A DNA stretch of 64,000 bases from Flavobacterium seoulense (lineage in GTDB: Bacteria; Bacteroidota; Bacteroidia; Flavobacteriales; Flavobacteriaceae), in NCBI RefSeq assembly GCF_000695795.1, contig NZ_JNCA01000006.1, positions 62,001 to 126,000 of the forward strand, written 5' to 3'. The notes under the pieces are model-generated. The model saw only the letters and a program-made list of their open reading frames with translations, had not been told where the DNA came from and did no database searches. Positions 17,890-27,999 of the stretch are shown here, piece after piece (positions within the stretch are counted from its first letter, which is position 1; every line of letters begins with the position of its first letter). The position numbers and the translations under genes were made by a program.

Positions 17890-19877
17890 GCAAGTTGTTC
17901 CTGTAATTTTTTTATTTCATCACGTAATTTTGCTGCCTGCATAAAATCAAGTTCTTTTGCGGCTTTCTCCATTGATTTACGCTTTTCGCGAATGCGTTTT
18001 TCAATTTCTTCTTTCGATAAATATTCGTTTACAGTTTCTGCTGCAGTATTTAAAGTGTGCCCAAGTTCATATTCTACCAAAGGATTTTTGGTAAATGCAC
18101 TGTCGATTTTCTTGTTTAATGCCTGTGGAACAATATTGTTAGCCGTATTAAAATTAGATTGTTTGGTTCTTCTGTAAGTGGTTTCGTCAATAGTTTTTTG
18201 CATACTGTCTGTAATTTTATCAGCATACATAATTGCTTTTCCATTTAAGTTTCTCGCCGCACGACCAATAGTTTGTGTCAGCGAACGATGCGAACGTAAA
18301 AATCCTTCTTTATCTGCATCCAGAATAGCTACTAGTGAAACCTCAGGTAAATCCAGACCTTCACGCAATAAGTTGACACCAATTAAAACGTCGAAGATTC
18401 CTTTACGTAAATCCTGCATAATTTCTATTCGTTCTAAAGTATCTACATCAGAATGAATGTAACGGCAACGAATATTAACTTTGGTCAAATATTTAGCCAA
18501 TTCTTCAGCCATTCTTTTGGTTAAAGTAGTGACCAAAACACGTTCGTCTAATTCGCAGCGTTGCTGGATTTCCTCAATCAAATCATCAATTTGATTTAAA
18601 CTTGGACGAATTTCGATAATAGGATCTAATAAACCTGTTGGTCGAATAATCTGTTCTACATAAACTCCATCTGTTTTTTGCAATTCGTAATCAGCAGGAG
18701 TTGCTGAAACGTAAATTACCTGATTTTGCATGGCTTCAAATTCTTCAAATTTCAACGGACGGTTGTCCATAGCAGCAGGAAGTCGGAAACCATATTCTAC
18801 CAGATTTTCTTTTCGGCTTCTGTCTCCACCATACATAGCGTGTACCTGTGAAACCGTTACGTGACTTTCGTCAACAACCATTAAATAATCTTTCGGGAAA
18901 TAATCTAACAAACAGAAAGGTCTTGTACCTGCTTCACGGCCGTCTAAATAACGCGAATAATTCTCAATTCCGGAACAATATCCTAATTCACGAATCATTT
19001 CTAAATCGAAATTGGTTCTTTCTTCCAGTCGTTTTGCTTCGAGATGTTTGCCAATTTCTTTGAAATAATCCACTTGTTTAACCAAATCCTGTTGAATTTG
19101 CCAGATAGCATTTTGTAAAACATCTGGCGAAGTCACGAACATATTGGCGGGATAAATAGTAAGTTGGTTGAAACGTTCAATAACTTTGGAAGTTTTAACA
19201 TCGAAAGATTCTATTTCTTCGATTTCGTCTCCAAAGAAATGAATTCTGTAAGCGTCATCAGCATAACTTGGAAAAACTTCGACTGTGTCACCTTTGATTC
19301 TGAAATTTCCAGGATTGAAATCAGCTTCCGTTCTGGAATACAAACTTTGTACTAAGGAATGTAATAATTTGGTTCTGGAAATTTCCTGATCCCGTTCAAT
19401 TGCAATTACGTTTTTCTGAAATTCGACAGGATTTCCAATACCGTACAAGCAAGAAACTGATGCTACGACCAGAATATCTCTTCGACCTGAAAGCAATGAA
19501 GAAGTTGTGCTTAAACGCATTTTTTCGAGTTCTTCATTGATAGATAAGTCTTTTTCGATAAAAACGCCTGTAACCGGCATAAAAGCTTCGGGCTGGTAAT
19601 AATCGTAATAAGAAACGAAATATTCCACAGCATTATTAGGGAAAAATTGCTTGAATTCTGAATACAATTGCGCTGCCAGGGTTTTGTTGTGTGCCAATAC
19701 CAGAGTGGGACGCTGTACTTCCTGAATGACATTGGCCACCGTAAATGTTTTACCAGATCCCGTAACTCCTAAAAGGGTTTGGAATTGTTCTCCATCAATA
19801 ATGCCCTGAGCTAATTTTTCAATGGCTTGAGGTTGGTCTCCTTTAGGTTTGTAATCAGATACGACTTGGAATTTCAT
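17886..19877 (-). CDS. uvrB: Excinuclease ABC subunit B
   Basis: 663-residue damage-verifying helicase of nucleotide excision repair; works with UvrA and UvrC. Walker A LLGVTGSGKTFTVA is near the N-terminus, followed by the beta-hairpin motif YFVSYYDYYQPEAFMP, the helicase box VVDESHVT, motif VI QTIGRAARN, and the C-terminal UVR domain (about 620-663) that binds UvrC. Length is normal. A perfect -7 box lies at 19911-19904. It is monocistronic. Confidence 0.97.
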   Translation of the reverse strand: MKFQVVSDYKPKGDQPQAIEKLAQGIIDGEQFQTLLGVTGSGKTFTVANVIQEVQRPTLVLAHNKTLAAQLYSEFKQFFPNNAVEYFVSYYDYYQPEAFMPVTGVFIEKDLSINEELEKMRLSTTSSLLSGRRDILVVASVSCLYGIGNPVEFQKNVIAIERDQEISRTKLLHSLVQSLYSRTEADFNPGNFRIKGDTVEVFPSYADDAYRIHFFGDEIEEIESFDVKTSKVIERFNQLTIYPANMFVTSPDVLQNAIWQIQQDLVKQVDYFKEIGKHLEAKRLEERTNFDLEMIRELGYCSGIENYSRYLDGREAGTRPFCLLDYFPKDYLMVVDESHVTVSQVHAMYGGDRSRKENLVEYGFRLPAAMDNRPLKFEEFEAMQNQVIYVSATPADYELQKTDGVYVEQIIRPTGLLDPIIEIRPSLNQIDDLIEEIQQRCELDERVLVTTLTKRMAEELAKYLTKVNIRCRYIHSDVDTLERIEIMQDLRKGIFDVLIGVNLLREGLDLPEVSLVAILDADKEGFLRSHRSLTQTIGRAARNLNGKAIMYADKITDSMQKTIDETTYRRTKQSNFNTANNIVPQALNKKIDSAFTKNPLVEYELGHTLNTAAETVNEYLSKEEIEKRIREKRKSMEKAAKELDFMQAAKLRDEIKKLQEQLA

Positions 19878-19903
19878 TTGTTTAGGGACAAAAGTTAGGG
19901 CTA

Positions 19904-19911
19904 CAAAGTTA
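19904..19911 (-). promoter_or_regulatory. -7 promoter box of uvrB
   Basis: TAACTTTG on the minus strand, 26 bp before the ATG. No LexA-type palindrome was recognised. Confidence 0.45.
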
Positions 19912-19969
19912 CGAAGTTTATCTACAATTTAATGTTAACTAAAATTCTAATAAATCATAATAGTACTTT

Positions 19970-20010
19970 AAAAAATAGAGCCGCTTTATAAAATAAAACG
20001 GCTCTTTGAA
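19970..20010 (-). terminator. Terminator of the GH95 gene
   Basis: AGAGCCG (19977-19983) pairs with CGGCTCT (19999-20005), extended by A/T pairs, with a T-run on the minus strand. Confidence 0.85.
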
Positions 20011-20034
20011 AATCTTGAAAAATTATTATTTCAA

Positions 20035-22557
20035 TTATATTTTGACTATTTGGTATGCTTTACCTTTTGTTGTTTTAAATGAAAGTTGGTAACCATTGTC
20101 AGTTTTTTGTGAAACGATATCAGAATTTTTTATTTTCACAGGAACTTTGGTAACAAGGATACATTCAGCTCCATTTAACGATTTTATTGATGCATTATTT
20201 AATTGCTGTTTGCTCCAATTCATATCAATTTCAAATCCTCCTCTTGCAATAAGTCCTTTTATATTTCCTTCGCTCCAGGCTTTTGGTAAGGCTGGTAATA
20301 ATTGAATATAATTGGCTTGACTTTGCAAAAGCATTTCAGCCATTCCGGCCGTACCAGCAAAGTTTCCGTCAATTTGGAAGGGTGGATGTGCATCAAAAAA
20401 GTTAGGATAAGTTCCTCCGGCACGAGAATTACCGCTTGAAGGATCAACGTAATTTAATAATTGTCTGATTAAAGAATAAGCATGATCACCGTCCTGTAAT
20501 CTTGCCCACCAGTTAATTTTCCATCCTTTGCTCCAACCCGTTCCTTCGTCGCCACGCACTTCAAGCGATTTTTTGGCAGCATTAAAAAAGTCAGTCGTCA
20601 AAGGAGTGATTTCTCTTCCAGGATGCAAACCAAATAGGTGAGAGGCATGACGGTGGTGGATATCTGTTTCTTCAAAATCCTTGTACCATTCCATCAATGT
20701 TCCGTTTTTGCTAATTTGTAATGGATACAGCTTAGCTCGTTTTGCAATTAAGGTTTCTCGGAAGGCTTTATCTGTTCCTAAAGTTTCAGAAGCTTCAATT
20801 AAATTATCGAATAAATCCCTGATGATTGACATATCCATTGTAGTTGCAACCGATACTGATTGTTCTTTGCCTTTGCTGTCTTTGAATTTATTTTCAGGAG
20901 AAGTAGAAGGAGCCGTAACCAAATAGCCATTTTTATCTTCGACTAACCAGTCTAAAGAAAAAAGTGCGGCATCTTTCATAACAGGATAGGCTTTTTCAGC
21001 CAGGAATTTTTTATCTCCTGTAAAACGATAATGCTCATAAAGATGTTGTGTGAGCCAGTTTCCGCCCATCCACCAGTTAGCCCAAACAGGATCGCCATTG
21101 CCTTTATCGCCCACAGGATTACTCAATGCCCATAAATCGGAATTATGATGTGCAACCCAGCCATTGGCATTATAAAATTCGCGTGCAGTAACTTTTCCGG
21201 TTTTAGCCAGACTTTGAATCCAGTCTAAAAGGGGTTGGTGCATTTCAGAAAGATTGGTCACTTCTGCCGGCCAATAATTCATCTGGGTATTGATGTTGAT
21301 GGTGTAATTAGAACTCCATGGCGCACGAAGTTTTTCATTCCAAATTCCCTGTAAATTAGCAGGAGGCCCGCCTGGACGTGAAGAAGAAATCAGCAAATAT
21401 CTTCCGTACTGAAAATATAAAGTTTCTATTTTAGGATCATAAGCACCATTAGAATAGGCTTTCAATCGTTCGTTAGATGGTAATTTTAATTTAGTTGGAG
21501 TATTCACTGTATCTTTTACAGCAAAAGAAACGCGATCGAAATACTGTTTATAATCAGCAATATGTCTGTTGAATAATTGAGAATAGCTCTTTTTTACTGC
21601 TTTGTTAATTCGGTCCGAGGCAATTTTATTCTCATCTTTTCCGTCTTTATCCGGACATTTATCAAATCCGTTGAAACTGGTTGCGGCAGCGATGTAAAGA
21701 ATTACTTCGCTGGCATTTTTGATTTTAATTTCAGAATCAGTTGTTGTAACACTTCCATCTTTGTTAACCGCTTTAATACGATATTGGTAACGCATACCGT
21801 CACATCCTGTAGGATCTTCATATATTACAGGTTCTCTCCCTTTTACGTTATAATAAGAAGGATCTACGTTAGCAGGCGCTTTTCCGCTAATAATAAGTTC
21901 GTTGTTATCTTGAGTTGAAGGAGAAAATTTCAATTGACTTTTCGAAGAAATATCAAAAGTAAGCGCTCCTTTTTTATTTGTCGAAATTCGAATCAACATT
22001 ATATTGTCTGGGGCAGAAGTGAAAATTTCCCGGGTATATTCGACACCATTAATAATGAATTTTGTGGTTGCTACAGCATTTTCAATATCTAAATCACGAT
22101 AGTAAAACGCAGGTTTTACATTATTGAAATTCTGTTTGATAATAATATCGCCCAAAGGCAAATACGATTGCGAATACAAGCCCTGCATTTTTCTTGTAAG
22201 CTGATTAGCCTTAGAATAATCTTCCTCCTGAAGTAAGGCTTCTCTAATTTTGGGTAAATAATCTTTTGATTCCGGATTGACATTTGTTTTTACTGGACCA
22301 CCGCTCCATAAAGTACTTTCGTTAAGTTGTAATAATTCTTCTTCAACACCGCCAAATATCATTGCGCCAATTTTTCCGTTTCCTACAGGTAATGCTTCCA
22401 CCCATTTTTCAGATGGCTTGTCGTACCATAATTTTAGATCTTGCGTATTGGAATTGGTTTTGTTTTGAGCTTCACAAAAAGAAGCAAATAGAATTTGGAC
22501 AGCTATAAAAGAAACAACTTTTAGCTGATTGGGTTTGGTTTTGAAAAAAAAGAACAT
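20035..22557 (-). CDS. Secreted glycoside hydrolase family 95 (alpha-L-fucosidase type)
   Basis: 840 residues with an N-terminal signal peptide (ending ASFCEAQ). GH95 enzymes cleave alpha-1,2-linked fucose (some act on galactose) by inversion. The N-terminal beta domain carries LWYDKPSEKWVEALPVGNGK and the LNESTLWSGGP motif. The (alpha/alpha)6 catalytic domain has the paired asparagines in NINTQMNYWPAE (about 422), the proposed acid in APSTSPEN (about 553) and the aspartate in PPFQIDGNF (about 731). These match the known GH95 catalytic set. It stands alone, with no SusCD pair or other glycan genes, so regulation by a polysaccharide locus is not evident. Confidence 0.92.
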   Translation of the reverse strand: MFFFFKTKPNQLKVVSFIAVQILFASFCEAQNKTNSNTQDLKLWYDKPSEKWVEALPVGNGKIGAMIFGGVEEELLQLNESTLWSGGPVKTNVNPESKDYLPKIREALLQEEDYSKANQLTRKMQGLYSQSYLPLGDIIIKQNFNNVKPAFYYRDLDIENAVATTKFIINGVEYTREIFTSAPDNIMLIRISTNKKGALTFDISSKSQLKFSPSTQDNNELIISGKAPANVDPSYYNVKGREPVIYEDPTGCDGMRYQYRIKAVNKDGSVTTTDSEIKIKNASEVILYIAAATSFNGFDKCPDKDGKDENKIASDRINKAVKKSYSQLFNRHIADYKQYFDRVSFAVKDTVNTPTKLKLPSNERLKAYSNGAYDPKIETLYFQYGRYLLISSSRPGGPPANLQGIWNEKLRAPWSSNYTININTQMNYWPAEVTNLSEMHQPLLDWIQSLAKTGKVTAREFYNANGWVAHHNSDLWALSNPVGDKGNGDPVWANWWMGGNWLTQHLYEHYRFTGDKKFLAEKAYPVMKDAALFSLDWLVEDKNGYLVTAPSTSPENKFKDSKGKEQSVSVATTMDMSIIRDLFDNLIEASETLGTDKAFRETLIAKRAKLYPLQISKNGTLMEWYKDFEETDIHHRHASHLFGLHPGREITPLTTDFFNAAKKSLEVRGDEGTGWSKGWKINWWARLQDGDHAYSLIRQLLNYVDPSSGNSRAGGTYPNFFDAHPPFQIDGNFAGTAGMAEMLLQSQANYIQLLPALPKAWSEGNIKGLIARGGFEIDMNWSKQQLNNASIKSLNGAECILVTKVPVKIKNSDIVSQKTDNGYQLSFKTTKGKAYQIVKI

Positions 22558-22718
22558 AAATGGTTTGGTTAAATAGTGTTAGATTTTTTTGAATTGCTAA
22601 AAATAGCGAAAACATATCGTTTTAGAATAAGTTATGATTAGAAATCAGTAAAAAAATAATAATTGTAAACGTAAAAAATAAATATTGAATTCCGTTGTAA
22701 TTAGAAACTATTGAAATG

Positions 22719-23681
22719 CTAAAAAACAGCTTGTTCTACTTCGAATTTCCAGTTTTTTAATTGAGTTTCAGTCAGGAAAGTCCAGGCGAGAATGCGGCTT
22801 GTTTTTTGTCCTTGCGCCATATCGATGGTTTTTATTTTACCAACATTGACCTTGTTTAAGGTCTTGTAAAGACTTTTAAGATGCGATTGTTTAGAAACCA
22901 AAGTAGTGAACCACAAGCATTGCATTGGGTATTTAGCACTTTCGTAAATTATTTGGGTAATAAAACCCAGTTCGCCACCTTCACACCATAATTCAGAACT
23001 TTGACCACCAAAATTCAAAACGGGTTTTGTTACTTTGGTTTTTTCTAAATTATTGATTTTTCTAAGGCTGCCTTTACTGGCTTCATCAGCTGATTTATGA
23101 AATGGCGGATTGCAGATTGTAAAAGCAAATTTATCTTCGGGAGTAATGATATTTTTAAAAATAAATCGAGGTTCTACCTGTTGTTGCAGACTGATTGCTT
23201 CAATTAATTTAGGGTTAGATTGAATTATTTCGTTACAATTGTTGAGCGCTTTTTCGTCAATATCAGTGCCTACAAAACTCCAGTCGTAAACTGAATTTCC
23301 AATTATAGGATAAATACAATTGGCTCCCAGACCGATATCTAAACCTTCAATTTCGATTCCTGTTGGGATAATTCCGTTATTGCTTTCGGCTAATAAATCG
23401 GCGATGTGATGAATATAATCGGCTCTTCCGGGAATAGGCGGGCAAAGGTAATTTTGAGGAATATCCCAGTTTTGAATATCGTAATAAGTAGCTAACAATG
23501 CCTTATTTAAAGTTTTTACAGCTTCAGGATTACTGAAATCGATAGACTCAATTTTATGTTCGTTGATGAAAACAAAAGGTTTTAATTCGAAACAATTTTC
23601 AATTAGTAAATTGAAATCATAACGCAACCGATGTTGGTTTCTAGGATGTAAAGTGACCTTCTCTGTAATTGTTTTAGACAT
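22719..23681 (-). CDS. rlmF: 23S rRNA (adenine-1618 N6)-methyltransferase
   Basis: 320-residue SAM-dependent methyltransferase that modifies A1618 of 23S rRNA. It contains LHPRNQHRLRYDF at the start, GLDIGLGANCIYPIIG (SAM-binding motif I), and FTICNPPFHKS, the NPPF catalytic motif of N6-adenine methyltransferases. FGGQSSELWCEGGE is also typical of RlmF. Full length, with a -7 box at 23707-23700. Monocistronic. Confidence 0.92.
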   Translation of the reverse strand: MSKTITEKVTLHPRNQHRLRYDFNLLIENCFELKPFVFINEHKIESIDFSNPEAVKTLNKALLATYYDIQNWDIPQNYLCPPIPGRADYIHHIADLLAESNNGIIPTGIEIEGLDIGLGANCIYPIIGNSVYDWSFVGTDIDEKALNNCNEIIQSNPKLIEAISLQQQVEPRFIFKNIITPEDKFAFTICNPPFHKSADEASKGSLRKINNLEKTKVTKPVLNFGGQSSELWCEGGELGFITQIIYESAKYPMQCLWFTTLVSKQSHLKSLYKTLNKVNVGKIKTIDMAQGQKTSRILAWTFLTETQLKNWKFEVEQAVF

Positions 23682-23699
23682 TGTATTTTAATTTCGCTG

Positions 23700-23707
23700 C
23701 AAAGGTA
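23700..23707 (-). promoter_or_regulatory. -7 promoter box of rlmF
   Basis: TACCTTTG on the minus strand, 18 bp before the ATG. Confidence 0.45.
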
Positions 23708-23846
23708 GTTAATTAAAACGGCTTTAATATTTATAAAAGGTTATTTTATAATGAATTAAGCTTGTTTTTTCAGTCTAAAATGTAAATAAATTACAATCCT
23801 GAAGTAAAGTTGTGGTAGGTTATTTTTATAAATGGTAATTTTATGT

Positions 23847-24509
23847 TTAATCCATGCATTCCATAAGCAATAAATCGCCTTCCTGATATTCAATAACAAC
23901 CAGACCGTCTTCGATAACATGATTACTGGTTCCGGTGCGGTAACCTATCGTAAGGCTGTCATTTTCTAAGGGATAAAAAAGATTTTTAGAATAAATTCCG
24001 GTTACCTGACCTACCGGAACTAATGAGATAATTGAATTGGCAGTGTACCATTTTTCGAATTTTTTAGGTAATAAAAAAACTTTAGAATGGTCGTCCAGAA
24101 TTACAATTTTCAATTTATCGCGGTAACGAACAATATTCGTGAGATTCGTAATGGTATGATCGGCTCTTTTTCCTGTTGCCCAAACTACATTTGCCGCAGG
24201 AATATTTCTTTCGCACAAATAATCAAAAGCTTTTTCTAAATCCGTTTTGTCTTGATTTGGAGTATGTACAATTTCCAGTGGATATTGTTTTTCTTTGTAA
24301 TAATTGGTATCAAAATCACGGTCGAAATCACCTAATAAAACATCTACTTTGATTCCTAATTCAATTACTCTTTCAATAGCTGAATCAAGTACAATTACCA
24401 GCGGAGACCATTCGAGCAATTGTCCTAATAATTCGGGATTACAGGCAGCACCATTGGCAATAATTAAAGCAGGTTCTTGATCGTCCCGAACTATATGATG
24501 TGATGACAA
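23847..24509 (-). CDS. thiN: Thiamine pyrophosphokinase
   Basis: 220-residue enzyme that transfers pyrophosphate from ATP to thiamine, giving the cofactor ThDP. Family motifs are LIIANGAA, VLLGDFDRDFD, HTPNQDKTDLEKA and ATGKRADHTITNL, followed by the thiamine-binding C-terminal beta region (GTSNHVIED). The start appears to be TTG at 24509: no in-frame ATG lies between the -7 box (24549-24542) and the conserved core. No TPP riboswitch was seen upstream. The symbol is by family analogy. Confidence 0.85.
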   Translation of the reverse strand: MSSHHIVRDDQEPALIIANGAACNPELLGQLLEWSPLVIVLDSAIERVIELGIKVDVLLGDFDRDFDTNYYKEKQYPLEIVHTPNQDKTDLEKAFDYLCERNIPAANVVWATGKRADHTITNLTNIVRYRDKLKIVILDDHSKVFLLPKKFEKWYTANSIISLVPVGQVTGIYSKNLFYPLENDSLTIGYRTGTSNHVIEDGLVVIEYQEGDLLLMECMD

Positions 24510-24541
24510 AGGAATGTAGATTTTTTAATTAACGATTTCAG

Positions 24542-24549
24542 CAAAGATA
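24542..24549 (-). promoter_or_regulatory. -7 promoter box of thiamine pyrophosphokinase
   Basis: TATCTTTG on the minus strand, 32 bp before the inferred TTG start. Confidence 0.45.
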
Positions 24550-24673
24550 GCTAATAGTTTTTTGTTTTTTAGCCAGAGACAGAATGTTCGTTTTTAAAAA
24601 TTTCAACCACAAATTTCATAGATTTTTTCTTTAGAAACGTTTTGAAAAACTTAGTTCCTTTGCGGTAAAAAAA

Positions 24674-25492
24674 TTATTGAACAACGTAACGACGCATATC
24701 GGTTTCGCCTAAATAAAAATAACCTAATGGATAATTTTCAGGATTTGTAATGTTCTTAATGTTTCCTCTCACGGTTGCAGGCGGCGTTTGAAATGGACCT
24801 CCTGAACTGCCAATAATTCCAATTAAGATATTCATGTAATTGTAATATTGTTTAGAAACTCCGTAATGTGTAAGTTCTATTACATCGCCTGCTTTTAAAT
24901 CGTCACTTTCAGAACGGCTGGAATTTTCGTTGCCTTGAAAAAAACGGTCATCATCAACATTGTAGCTAAGTTTAGCTTCATTAGAATATTCATAACGATA
25001 AAGATAATAGTTATCAACATTATCAGGATCATTATAGAATGCTTTGATTTCAATATCTTTTCCTGTAAATCCTCCTTGGTTATTTTGCTCGATTCGGGTA
25101 ATAGGTGCTAATGATTGAAAGGTTTCGGTTCCAGTATAAGTTTCCCCATCGTTAATAACGGTTAGAGTATAATTTTTACCAATTTCAGGTTCGAAATCAT
25201 TACAAACATATTCTCCTGAATTTGGAATTTCGGTGAAATTAAAAACGGTGTTTTCACTATTTGTTATAAAAATAGTTGCTCCGGTTACAATAGGAACTTC
25301 GGTTTCATAATAACCAGTTGTAGTTGTAAGTTTTATTTTTTGAGCATTTCCTGTACTGCCTTTGATCCATACAATAGAGGCGTCAATCACTAATCGGGGT
25401 GGAGCACTATCTAAGTCAAGATCGATTACTTCTTCACAACTACTAAATAAGCCGATAAAGAGGATTAAAAGGAGATATAAACTTTTTTTCAT
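24674..25492 (-). CDS. DUF4249 lipoprotein
   Basis: 272 residues with a lipoprotein signal (LLILFIGLFSSCEE, lipid on Cys19). The mature part has the DUF4249 pattern: EEVIDLDLDSAPPRLVIDASI, a beta-sandwich with YTLTVINDGETYTGTETF, and a C-terminal LGYFYLGE. DUF4249 proteins are almost always encoded next to a TonB-dependent receptor, and this one follows such a receptor by 27 bp. It is probably its surface or periplasmic partner. The ligand is unknown. Confidence 0.88.
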   Translation of the reverse strand: MKKSLYLLLILFIGLFSSCEEVIDLDLDSAPPRLVIDASIVWIKGSTGNAQKIKLTTTTGYYETEVPIVTGATIFITNSENTVFNFTEIPNSGEYVCNDFEPEIGKNYTLTVINDGETYTGTETFQSLAPITRIEQNNQGGFTGKDIEIKAFYNDPDNVDNYYLYRYEYSNEAKLSYNVDDDRFFQGNENSSRSESDDLKAGDVIELTHYGVSKQYYNYMNILIGIIGSSGGPFQTPPATVRGNIKNITNPENYPLGYFYLGETDMRRYVVQ

Positions 25493-25519
25493 TGTATTGT
25501 ATTTTTTTCGAAATGAAAT

Positions 25520-27901
25520 TTAGAATTTGAAATTATAACTTACCGCTGGAACCATTCCAAAAATGGATGTTTTTACCGCTTCGTTTACTGCAGTATCTTC
25601 ATTTTGTCTAAAAGCGATAGAAGCAGCATTCATACGATTGTAAAGGTTGTAGATACTAAAAACCCATTCAGCCTGCCATTTTCTACCTTTATTTTTTCTT
25701 GGCGTTAAAGTAGCTGAAACATCTAAGTGATGGTAAAGCGGTAATCTGTTTTGATTACGTAAACCATAACTTGGAACAAAAACATCTCCATATCGGTATT
25801 TGTTATCAGGATAGGTAACTGGCTGCCCTGATTGTAGGGCAAAATTTGCTCCAAAATCCCATTTTTCATTCAGGTTATAAGCAGCAGTTATGGCTAAATT
25901 ATGGGTTTTGTCGTAGGCCGAATTGTACCATTTGCCATAATTAATTCCTAATTCTTCGGGAGTTCTGCCAGGAGTTTGCTGTTCTGATTTAGATAGAGTA
26001 TATGAAATCCAGCCATTTAAACGTCCTTCGTTTTTCTTGAACATCAATTCCAGACCATAAGAACGCATTCTTCCGTTTAGAATTACTTGTTCGATGGCTT
26101 CATTAGCAATTAAATCGGCACCATCAATATAATCCATACGGTTTTGAATCTTTTTGTAGAAACTTTCTATTTCTAATGAGTAATCTCCGTCTTGAATATT
26201 TTTGAAATAACCAATAGCAACCTGATCGGCAATTTGAGGTTTGATATAATTGTCACTTGGCATCCAGATATCCAGCGGAGTAGGAGAGGAAGTATTAGAA
26301 ACCAGTTGTAAATATTGTACCATTCGGTTGTAACTGGCTTTTACAGCTTGGTCTTCGTTGAGTTGGTACGAAATTGAAAATCGTGGTTCAAAGTTGTCAA
26401 AACTTTTTATCGTTTTGTTTTTACCATAATATTTAGTGCCTATAGGAGTTGCTTTTTCATAAATCTGAAAATCAGAATTAAAAATAACCGGATTATCATT
26501 TTCATATAAATTAACTGTCGAATTTCCTATTCGGGAAAACATACTATAGCGCACACCATAAGCGACACTAATTTTTTTAGATAACTTATTTTCGGCTTCA
26601 ACATAAAGCGATGGTTCAAAAGCATATTTTCGATCTAACTGATCAGGATTTATATTAGATGTTTCGCTGGACGGTTTAATTGTTCCCGGATTAAAATTGT
26701 AATACAACGCGTTAACACCATAATTTAATTTAAAATTATCCGAGATATAGTGCTTAAAATCATACTTGATATTGTAGTTTTTTATACCAGAATCCCAGTT
26801 GAAGCCTATGAAATCCAAATCTAATCCATAATAGTAATCACTGTAAATTACCGAAAGATTCGAAAATAATTTATCAGAAAATAAATGATTCCAGCGCAGG
26901 TTTAAAGTAGTGTTTCCGTAAATATTGCTAAAACTTTTATTGATGGCAAAAACATCACGACCAAAATAACCCGATAAATAAATATTGTTATTGTCGTTAA
27001 TTTTATAGCTTAATTTGGTATTCAAATCATAAAAATAAGCCGAATTGTCTTTTTGATCTTCTGATAATTTCAGGAATAAATGAGCGTAAGAAGCCCGACC
27101 TCCAATTAAAAATGAACCGCGGTCTTTTACCAGCGGACCTTCGGCAAGAAGTCGGCTCGAAATTAATCCAATTCCGCCATTCATATGAAAATCTTTGCTG
27201 TTTCCGTCTTTTTGATAAATATCTAAAACAGATGAAGCTCTTCCGCCATAACGAGCCGGAATTCCGCCTTTGTATAATTTTAAATCTTTAATCGCATCGG
27301 GATTAAAAACAGAGAAAAATCCAAAAACATGTGAAGAATTGTAAATCGTAGCTTCGTCTAAAAGAATTAAATTCTGATCAGCACCACCACCGCGAACATT
27401 GAATCCTGAAGCGCCTTCGCCAGCATTAGTAACTCCTGGCAGTAATAAAATGGATTTAATTACATCGACTTCACCTAAAACTACCGGCATTTTTTTTATA
27501 GCTGCAATCGAGAGTTTGTTGACACTCATTTCAGGCGTTCTGGTGTTTGCACGACCTTTATTATCGGTAATTACTACTTCGTTGAGCATTTCACCATTTT
27601 CGGTCAGAGCAAAATTCATTTTACTGCTTTTTGTAATCGAAATGGTTTTTTGAACATTTTGATAGCCAATATAACTAATGTTTATATTCTGGTTTCCTTT
27701 AGGAATGCTAATCGAATAAAAACCATATTCGTTAGTCGTCGTTCCTATTTTTAATTCCGGAAAATAGATGTTAACACCAATTAATGTTTCGTTATTTTTA
27801 ATATCACTAACAATTCCGCTTAAGGTGAATTTTTCTTGTGCAAAAGTGCTTAAACTAATAAAGAGAACGGAAAAAAGAAGAATGTTTTTTTTTGTAATCA
27901 T
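25520..27901 (-). CDS. TonB-dependent receptor with carboxypeptidase-D-like N-terminal domain
   Basis: 793 residues from the ATG at 27901 (an earlier non-ATG start at 27922 would put residues before the signal peptide). Signal peptide ITKKNILLFSVLFISLSTFA, then a CarboxypepD_reg-like domain (FTLSGIVSDIKNNETLIGVN, then GFYSISIPKG), the plug (SGFNVRGGGADQNLILLDEA, then KGGIPARYGGRASSVLDI) and a 22-strand-type barrel ending in the aromatic outer-membrane signal YNFKF. It forms a two-gene operon with the DUF4249 lipoprotein. It lacks a SusD partner and glycan enzymes, so the substrate may be a peptide or small molecule rather than a polysaccharide; that is inference. Confidence 0.92.
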   Translation of the reverse strand: MITKKNILLFSVLFISLSTFAQEKFTLSGIVSDIKNNETLIGVNIYFPELKIGTTTNEYGFYSISIPKGNQNINISYIGYQNVQKTISITKSSKMNFALTENGEMLNEVVITDNKGRANTRTPEMSVNKLSIAAIKKMPVVLGEVDVIKSILLLPGVTNAGEGASGFNVRGGGADQNLILLDEATIYNSSHVFGFFSVFNPDAIKDLKLYKGGIPARYGGRASSVLDIYQKDGNSKDFHMNGGIGLISSRLLAEGPLVKDRGSFLIGGRASYAHLFLKLSEDQKDNSAYFYDLNTKLSYKINDNNNIYLSGYFGRDVFAINKSFSNIYGNTTLNLRWNHLFSDKLFSNLSVIYSDYYYGLDLDFIGFNWDSGIKNYNIKYDFKHYISDNFKLNYGVNALYYNFNPGTIKPSSETSNINPDQLDRKYAFEPSLYVEAENKLSKKISVAYGVRYSMFSRIGNSTVNLYENDNPVIFNSDFQIYEKATPIGTKYYGKNKTIKSFDNFEPRFSISYQLNEDQAVKASYNRMVQYLQLVSNTSSPTPLDIWMPSDNYIKPQIADQVAIGYFKNIQDGDYSLEIESFYKKIQNRMDYIDGADLIANEAIEQVILNGRMRSYGLELMFKKNEGRLNGWISYTLSKSEQQTPGRTPEELGINYGKWYNSAYDKTHNLAITAAYNLNEKWDFGANFALQSGQPVTYPDNKYRYGDVFVPSYGLRNQNRLPLYHHLDVSATLTPRKNKGRKWQAEWVFSIYNLYNRMNAASIAFRQNEDTAVNEAVKTSIFGMVPAVSYNFKF

Positions 27902-27999
27902 TTTAAGATGTTTGAATTGCAAATTTCAAGTATTATTACAGAAAATTCAACTACAATACTGTTAATTAATATTTAATATTCTATCCTGGATTATGTTAG

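Noticed and set aside
24510..24673. TPP riboswitch near thiamine pyrophosphokinase
   Set aside because: No thi-box-like conserved segments were found on either strand in the flanking intergenic regions.
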